From positions 1-5,507 of the forward strand of contig JAOPYW010000347.1 of the NCBI GenBank assembly GCA_025964405.1: a stretch of 5,507 nucleotides of DNA, in the 5' to 3' direction. A program made the translations under genes and the position numbers. This document shows positions 1-3,411 of this stretch, one piece after another. The stretch's first letter is position 1, and the number at the start of each line of letters is the position of its first letter. This stretch comes from Thermoleophilia bacterium. Its GTDB lineage: Bacteria > Actinomycetota > Thermoleophilia > Gaiellales > SKUG01. A model generated the notes under the pieces. That model was not told the DNA's origin. It worked only from the letters and a program-made list of their open reading frames with translations, and did not search any database.

Positions 1-333
1 TCGGGCATCTCCGACATCGGGGAGTTCCTCGGGGCCGGCACCGCCAGCGTGCAGATGGGCGTCGACACCGGCGACAAGGGCCTGCTCATGGGTACCTCGG
101 CCGGCAGCGTCAAGCGCACCCCCAAGGCCCCGACCCCGATCGGCGAATCCCGCAAGGGGGGAGCGGTGCGCAAGGCCGGTGGCACCGCCATCATCACCCT
201 CAGCGACGAGGAGCGACACGCGAAGCTCGTCGACCTCGAGGAGCGCATGATGGCCGCGGCCGAGGAGCTGCGCTTCGAGGAGGCCGCCAAGCTCCGCGAC
301 GAGATCCGCAAGCTACACGCGGCCGGCGTCTGA
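1..333 (+). CDS. uvrB: UvrABC excinuclease subunit B, C-terminal fragment
   Basis: This is the 3' end of a gene that starts upstream of the window; 110 codons are visible, ending in TGA at 331-333. UvrB is the DNA-loading helicase-like subunit of nucleotide excision repair: it receives damaged DNA from UvrA and recruits UvrC through its C-terminal UVR domain. The fragment opens with a GISDIGEFL stretch, which fits the segment that follows the helicase domain in UvrB. A low-complexity Gly/Lys/Pro-rich linker follows (about residues 10-62). Residues 76-108 form a UVR domain with the usual LEERMMAAAEELRFEEAAKL pattern followed by RDEIRKL. The domain at the extreme C terminus fits UvrB; UvrC carries its UVR domain internally, and McsA or ClpC have different surroundings. 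The helicase motifs lie outside the window, so the assignment rests on this domain, its position and the preceding linker. Confidence 0.85.
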   Translation, partial: SGISDIGEFLGAGTASVQMGVDTGDKGLLMGTSAGSVKRTPKAPTPIGESRKGGAVRKAGGTAIITLSDEERHAKLVDLEERMMAAAEELRFEEAAKLRDEIRKLHAAGV

Positions 334-365
334 GCGACTTCTTGGTCGAGGTGCAGGAGTCGTGC

Positions 366-385
366 TGCGGGGGGAGAACTCCGCA
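366..385 (+). promoter_or_regulatory. Hairpin carrying the small gene's Shine-Dalgarno in its loop
   Basis: TGCGGGG (366-372) can pair with CTCCGCA (379-385) through seven base pairs, one of them G-U, leaving the hexaloop GGAGAA (373-378). The loop holds the only plausible Shine-Dalgarno sequence for the small membrane protein whose ATG is at 389. The stem could sequester or present that site. No T-run follows, so it does not look like an intrinsic terminator for uvrB. The pairing is read directly; a regulatory role is inference. Confidence 0.35.
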
Positions 386-388
386 CGT

Positions 389-568
389 ATGACGGCGACC
401 AAGTCACAGTCACTGATCCTCATCGCGATCATCGCGTTGTTCCTGTACTGGGTCGTGCAGGACCCGGTCGGTGCGGCCGCCATGATCCGCTCCATCTTCG
501 AGTGGATCCTCGGTGCCCTGCGCCTCATCGCCGAGCGCGTCGTGCAGTTCCTCAGCGCGCTGACCTAG
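389..568 (+). CDS. Small membrane protein of unknown function, 59 aa
   Basis: I do not recognise a named family. The product starts MTATKSQSLILIAII. It has one clear membrane segment at about residues 8-23, rich in Ile, Leu and Phe and ending in a Tyr-Trp pair, then a short QDP turn. A second helix at about residues 32-58 has Arg and Glu (R34, E38, R45, E49, R50) spaced among bulky hydrophobics, so it is amphipathic and may lie along the membrane surface. The ATG at 389 is chosen because a GGAG lies about 12 nt upstream. An in-frame GTG at 362 would add nine residues, but the AGGAG at 355-359 is only 2 nt from it, too close. The stop codon TAG (566-568) overlaps the ribosome binding site of the PH-domain gene downstream, which argues that the two are co-translated and may act together. 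The spacing from uvrB is 55 bp, so read-through from it is possible. Confidence 0.75.
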   Translation: MTATKSQSLILIAIIALFLYWVVQDPVGAAAMIRSIFEWILGALRLIAERVVQFLSALT

Positions 569-572
569 GAGG
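567..572 (+). promoter_or_regulatory. Ribosome binding site AGGAGG that fixes the PH-gene start
   Basis: A perfect AGGAGG shares two bases with the TAG stop of the small membrane gene and sits 6 nt upstream of GTG 579. This decides the GTG as the start and indicates termination-reinitiation coupling between the two genes. Confidence 0.85.
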
Positions 573-578
573 TCGTTC

Positions 579-1289
579 GTGAAGTCGCTCACGAGCTACC
601 TCGGCGAACAGGAGACCACGCTCCTTGCCGTTCGCCAGCACCCACTCGCGCTCACACGCGCGGCGCGGGAGATGGCCACGTTCGTCATCCCGCTCCTCAT
701 CACGGCCTGGGGCCTCGCCGGCGTGCAGCTCCTTCGTGGTCCCGTCGCCGACTGGGGCGTGCGCCTCTGCTTCGCGCTCGTGCTCGGGTTCGTGCTGCGC
801 ATGGCCTGGCGGGTGCTGCAGTGGGAGTTCGAGCGCGTCGTCATCACCGATGAGAAGGTCATCCACATCGAGGGCGTGCTCCAGCGCCGCATCGCGTCGA
901 CGCCGCTCGCGAAGGTCTCCGAATTCACCGTGCGCCAGCCGCTGCTCGGCCGCATCTTCGGCTACGGCCGGCTGGTTGTCGACGTGCCCGGTGGGCGCGA
1001 CCAGGCGCTCCACGGCCTCAACTTCATCCCTGATCCCGCGGGCGTCTATCGCATGGTCTCCGACCTCGGACGCCGTGGGCGCGCGAAGGAGGGCGGCGGC
1101 TCGGCCGCTCCGGTGCAGCTGACGGGGAGCGGTGCGCTCGTCGAGGCCCAGCCCACGAGCGACATGCCGACGATGTTCATCGACCATCTCCCCGACGACG
1201 CGAGCGGCGGGGGTGCCCGGGATCCGTGGCGCCCGACACTCGACCCCGACGACGCCGACCACACGATCCAGATCCCGCGCGTGCAGTAG
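579..1289 (+). CDS. Membrane-anchored bacterial PH-domain (DUF304/bPH2) protein
   Basis: The 236-residue product starts with GTG behind a perfect ribosome binding site. Residues 1-32 are cytoplasmic-looking and contain LLAVRQHPLAL, a motif typical of this group. Two hydrophobic segments follow at about 34-52 and 61-80. A PH-like domain of the YdbS/YdbT type (PF03703) spans about 83-165, with the family signatures RVVITDEKVIHIEGVLQRRI, then TPLAKVSEF, then GRIFGYGRLVVDVPG. Residues 166-236 are a Gly/Pro/Asp-rich tail that is probably disordered. It has two TxxI motifs, T198 and T229, the latter after an acidic stretch. Family members are inner-membrane proteins without known catalysis; a role as scaffold or lipid/protein-binding factor is inference. 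The stop is 14 bp from the stop of the convergent propeller gene, leaving no room for a separate terminator. Confidence 0.85.
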   Translation: MKSLTSYLGEQETTLLAVRQHPLALTRAAREMATFVIPLLITAWGLAGVQLLRGPVADWGVRLCFALVLGFVLRMAWRVLQWEFERVVITDEKVIHIEGVLQRRIASTPLAKVSEFTVRQPLLGRIFGYGRLVVDVPGGRDQALHGLNFIPDPAGVYRMVSDLGRRGRAKEGGGSAAPVQLTGSGALVEAQPTSDMPTMFIDHLPDDASGGGARDPWRPTLDPDDADHTIQIPRVQ

Positions 1290-1303
1290 CCGCGTGCGTC
1301 GGG

Positions 1304-3163
1304 TCAGAGCGCGGGCGCGACGACCAAGAACCGGACGCCGGCGCGATAGGTGCCCGGAGGTTGCGAACCGACGAGCCGCGCGCCGAACCGGAGCGAGACG
1401 GAGCCGGTCGAACCCGAGGAGGTCGCCGCGATGCGCGACGTGGGCACGGCGAGCGAGCCAGGGATGGCGCGCCACGGGTCGGTGTCGACCGCCGTGCAGG
1501 TAGCGTTGCCGTCAACGGTCCAGGTGGGTGTCGTGCCGGCCTGCGCGCGGAGGCAGGCTCCGAACGACCCCGACGCGCCGCCCGCCCAGTCGGCTGTCGT
1601 CGTCGCGTAGTCGGCCACGGTGTCGGCGGCGTAGCGCACGGCCATGGGTTGGTTGACGCCCCCGATGCGGGTCATGCCGGTGATGAGCACACCACCGTCA
1701 TACATGGCGATGCGGCGCGGGCGCACCTCGGTGGCGCCCGCCACCGTGAACTGGTCCTCGCCGTCGCCCGAGAACGTCGGGTCGAGCGTGCCGCTCGTCG
1801 TGTAGCGGCGGATGTCGCCGGTCTCCACGCCGGTGATGGTGCCCATCGTCAGCACGACCAGGCGACCGGTGTCGTCGAACGTGACGCCGCCGTAGGACTG
1901 GTTGCTCGAGCCGATGTCGAACACGATCGGCGCACCGCCGTTGAACGCCCCCTGCACGGCGCCGGTCGAGGTGATGCGCGCGACGAACAGGTCGGTGACC
2001 GCGGCCGTTCCCGTCGTGCCGACGTAGGCGATGCTGTCGTCGGAACCCAGCGCGAAACCCAGGGGCTTGTCCTGCGTCGCGATGTCGATCTGCCGGAAGC
2101 CGGTGCCGTTGAAGGCCGTGTCGAGGGAGCCCGACGGCGTGATCCGCGCCACGTAGGCGTCGTGGTACGTGTTGCCGGTGCCGTTCCACTGGCCATCACC
2201 CACGGTGCCTGCGATGACCAGGCGGTCGCGCGAGTCGAGGAAGCCGCGGATGGCGTAGTCGTCGTCGCTCGGCGTTCCGACCTGGAGGATCGAGATGCCG
2301 CCCGAGCCGAAGGTCGGATCGAGCGCGCCCGTCGACTGCAGCTGCACCACCGTCGTCTCGAAGTTCCCGTAGGTGAGGTTGTGGCGGTGACCGATCAGGA
2401 TGATGCGCCCGTCGGGCCTGACCACGATGTCGTAGACGATGTCGGTCACGGTGCTGGCGGCGACGTACACGCGTCCACCGGTGCCGAACGTGGTGTCGAG
2501 CGAGCCGTCGCTGAGGAGCCGCGTCACCGCCATGTCGTTGCCCGTCCCGGTGGCGGGATTGGAGTAGCCGCCGAGGAGGATCTTGCCGTCGGCCTGCAGC
2601 GCGACCGCGAAGGTCGCGGAGGTTCCCGATCCCATCGCGACGGAAGCCAGGCCGGCGGCGCCGAATCCTGTGTCGACCGAGCCGTCGGCGTTGAGGCGGG
2701 TCGCGTAGAACGGTTCTCCGGCGCCCTGGGTGCGGTACGTGGCCATGAGCACCTTGCCGTCGGGTTGGGCGACCATGTTGTAGGACGAGGAGCTCACCGC
2801 CCCGGCCGGCGACGTGGCGACGCCTGCGGTGCCATAGGTCATGTCGCGCGCTCCCGACGGAGCGGATGCCAGGGCGCGCCCCGTGCCGTCGCTCTGCTGC
2901 ACGTGCAGGCTCGCGGTGTCGTTGCTCGACCCGAACGTGATGGTGCAGTCGTTCGACGTGATCGTCGATGACCCGGGCTGCAGGGCGCCGAAGTCGATCG
3001 CGCTGGTGGTGCAGGCCGACGCGTCGAGGGTCGTGGAGCTGACGATGGTCGCGTTGATGGTCAGCGAACTGCTGGCGCCGGCAGCAGGACGGGTCGCGAG
3101 GTACGCGAAGGCGACGACCAAGCAGGCCGCGGCGACGAGGGTGGTGCTCCGTGTCATACGCAT
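1304..3163 (-). CDS. Secreted delta-60 repeat (beta-propeller) protein
   Basis: The product is about 619 residues, numbered here from ATG 3163. An Arg-rich start and a hydrophobic core (LVAAACLVVAFAYLA) form a signal peptide, probably cleaved near AAGA at about residue 30, so the protein is exported. Residues 33-100 are a Ser/Thr-rich beta domain with the DFGALQPGSS motif and two cysteines (C51, C73). Residues 107-515 are delta-60 repeats (TIGR02608 type), each with a QPDGKIL-like strand and a DGSLDTTFGTGG-like turn. I count six full repeats plus a leading and a trailing half. Residues 516-619 are a beta-rich C-terminal domain with two cysteines (C537, C556), ending in PPGTYRAGVRFLVVAP. The function is unknown; exported propellers often bind ligands or partners, which is inference here. 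No Shine-Dalgarno is visible for any candidate start: GTG 3169, ATG 3163 or ATG 3157. The gene is convergent with the PH gene and divergent from the GH13 gene. Confidence 0.85.
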   Translation of the reverse strand: MRMTRSTTLVAAACLVVAFAYLATRPAAGASSSLTINATIVSSTTLDASACTTSAIDFGALQPGSSTITSNDCTITFGSSNDTASLHVQQSDGTGRALASAPSGARDMTYGTAGVATSPAGAVSSSSYNMVAQPDGKVLMATYRTQGAGEPFYATRLNADGSVDTGFGAAGLASVAMGSGTSATFAVALQADGKILLGGYSNPATGTGNDMAVTRLLSDGSLDTTFGTGGRVYVAASTVTDIVYDIVVRPDGRIILIGHRHNLTYGNFETTVVQLQSTGALDPTFGSGGISILQVGTPSDDDYAIRGFLDSRDRLVIAGTVGDGQWNGTGNTYHDAYVARITPSGSLDTAFNGTGFRQIDIATQDKPLGFALGSDDSIAYVGTTGTAAVTDLFVARITSTGAVQGAFNGGAPIVFDIGSSNQSYGGVTFDDTGRLVVLTMGTITGVETGDIRRYTTSGTLDPTFSGDGEDQFTVAGATEVRPRRIAMYDGGVLITGMTRIGGVNQPMAVRYAADTVADYATTTADWAGGASGSFGACLRAQAGTTPTWTVDGNATCTAVDTDPWRAIPGSLAVPTSRIAATSSGSTGSVSLRFGARLVGSQPPGTYRAGVRFLVVAPAL

Positions 3164-3209
3164 GCGCACGTGGAGTAGAACGGCAGTAGCGGAACCAACC
3201 TTGATCCAG

Positions 3210-3294
3210 CCGACCGATCCGCCCGTCGACCGCGTCGGAAGGTGGTCACGGACGCGTCGATGTGCCCGTCGTCGGCACGGGAGGGATCGGTCGG
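3210..3294. repeat. 11-bp perfect inverted repeat, arms 74 bp apart
   Basis: CCGACCGATCC at 3210-3220 is the exact reverse complement of GGATCGGTCGG at 3284-3294. The arm centres are 74 bp apart, about seven helical turns, so a protein bound at both sites would sit on the same DNA face. The right arm touches a possible ECF-type -35 element. Repeat identity is read directly; an operator role is inference. Confidence 0.5.
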
Positions 3295-3317
3295 AACCGT
3301 TCGTTCAGAACATCGTC
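3293..3317 (+). promoter_or_regulatory. Possible ECF-sigma-type promoter for the GH13 gene
   Basis: GGAACC at 3293-3298 followed after 15 nt by CGTC at 3314-3317 resembles the AAC-containing -35 and CGT-type -10 elements used by several ECF sigma factors. It would give a leader of roughly 85-90 nt before the ATG at 3412. The spacing is at the short end of the usual range and such short motifs occur by chance in GC-rich DNA, so this is only a candidate. The spacer contains the GTTCAGAAC dyad. Confidence 0.25.
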
Positions 3318-3326
3318 GGAAACGAC
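3315..3326 (+). other. Small hairpin with a GAAA (GNRA) loop
   Basis: GTCG (3315-3318) and CGAC (3323-3326) are perfect complements enclosing GAAA, a stable GNRA tetraloop class. It would lie at or near the 5' end of a GH13 transcript if the candidate promoter just upstream is used. The stem is only four base pairs, so chance formation is quite possible. Confidence 0.25.
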
Positions 3327-3399
3327 AGGGCGCATCTCACCGAGACTCAGGAGAGCGCACGAGTCACGGGTCGGGGGATCCGCGTGCACAGGGCAAGCT

Positions 3400-3407
3400 A
3401 GGGGGAA
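3400..3407 (+). promoter_or_regulatory. Ribosome binding site fixing the GH13 start
   Basis: AGGGGGAA at 3400-3407 is a good Shine-Dalgarno sequence, and the purine-rich AGGGGG core ends 6 nt before ATG 3412. It supports this start, and hence the unusual N-terminal extension, over the internal in-frame ATGs at 3529 and 3571. Confidence 0.75.
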
Positions 3408-3411
3408 CAGC

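Larger units (their letters stand above)
3164..3411. other. Divergent intergenic regulatory region
   Basis: About 248 bp separate the 5' ends of the exported propeller gene (minus) and the GH13 gene (plus), so both promoters should lie here. No convincing small gene is visible: the overlapping short frames have no family signature. The region is richer in short inverted and repeated motifs than its surroundings: an 11-bp inverted repeat, two GGAACC hexamers (3191-3196 and 3293-3298), GAAC/GTTC dyads at 3294-3311 and a small hairpin at 3315-3326. I could not identify a canonical sigma-70 promoter pair with confidence on either strand. Confidence 0.6.

Noticed and set aside
552..1475. Minus-strand open frame (307 codons) opposite the PH gene
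   Set aside because: Arg/Ala/His-rich shadow; the plus frame has a perfect ribosome binding site, membrane helices and bPH2 signatures.
1226..2971. Long plus-strand open frame (581 codons) opposite the propeller gene
   Set aside because: Its translation is Arg/Ala/Gly/Val/Asp-rich with no family motif, while the opposite strand encodes clear delta-60 repeats with a signal peptide. Long antisense frames are expected in high-GC coding DNA.
3110..3163. Lipobox at the cysteine in VAAAC of the propeller protein's signal peptide
   Set aside because: The cysteine lies at the start of the hydrophobic core, has Ala rather than Leu/Val at -3, and is followed by more hydrophobic residues. A signal peptidase I site after AAG fits better.
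3172..3198. Leaderless sigma-70 promoter for the propeller gene (TTGGTT and TACTCC on the minus strand)
   Set aside because: The spacer is only about 15 nt and the -10 match is poor. Too weak to report, although the lack of a Shine-Dalgarno makes a leaderless transcript possible.
3294..3306. LexA/SOS-like box (GAAC...GTTC)
   Set aside because: The two halves are separated by one or five bases, not the four of the GAAC-N4-GTTC consensus, and no SOS gene follows.
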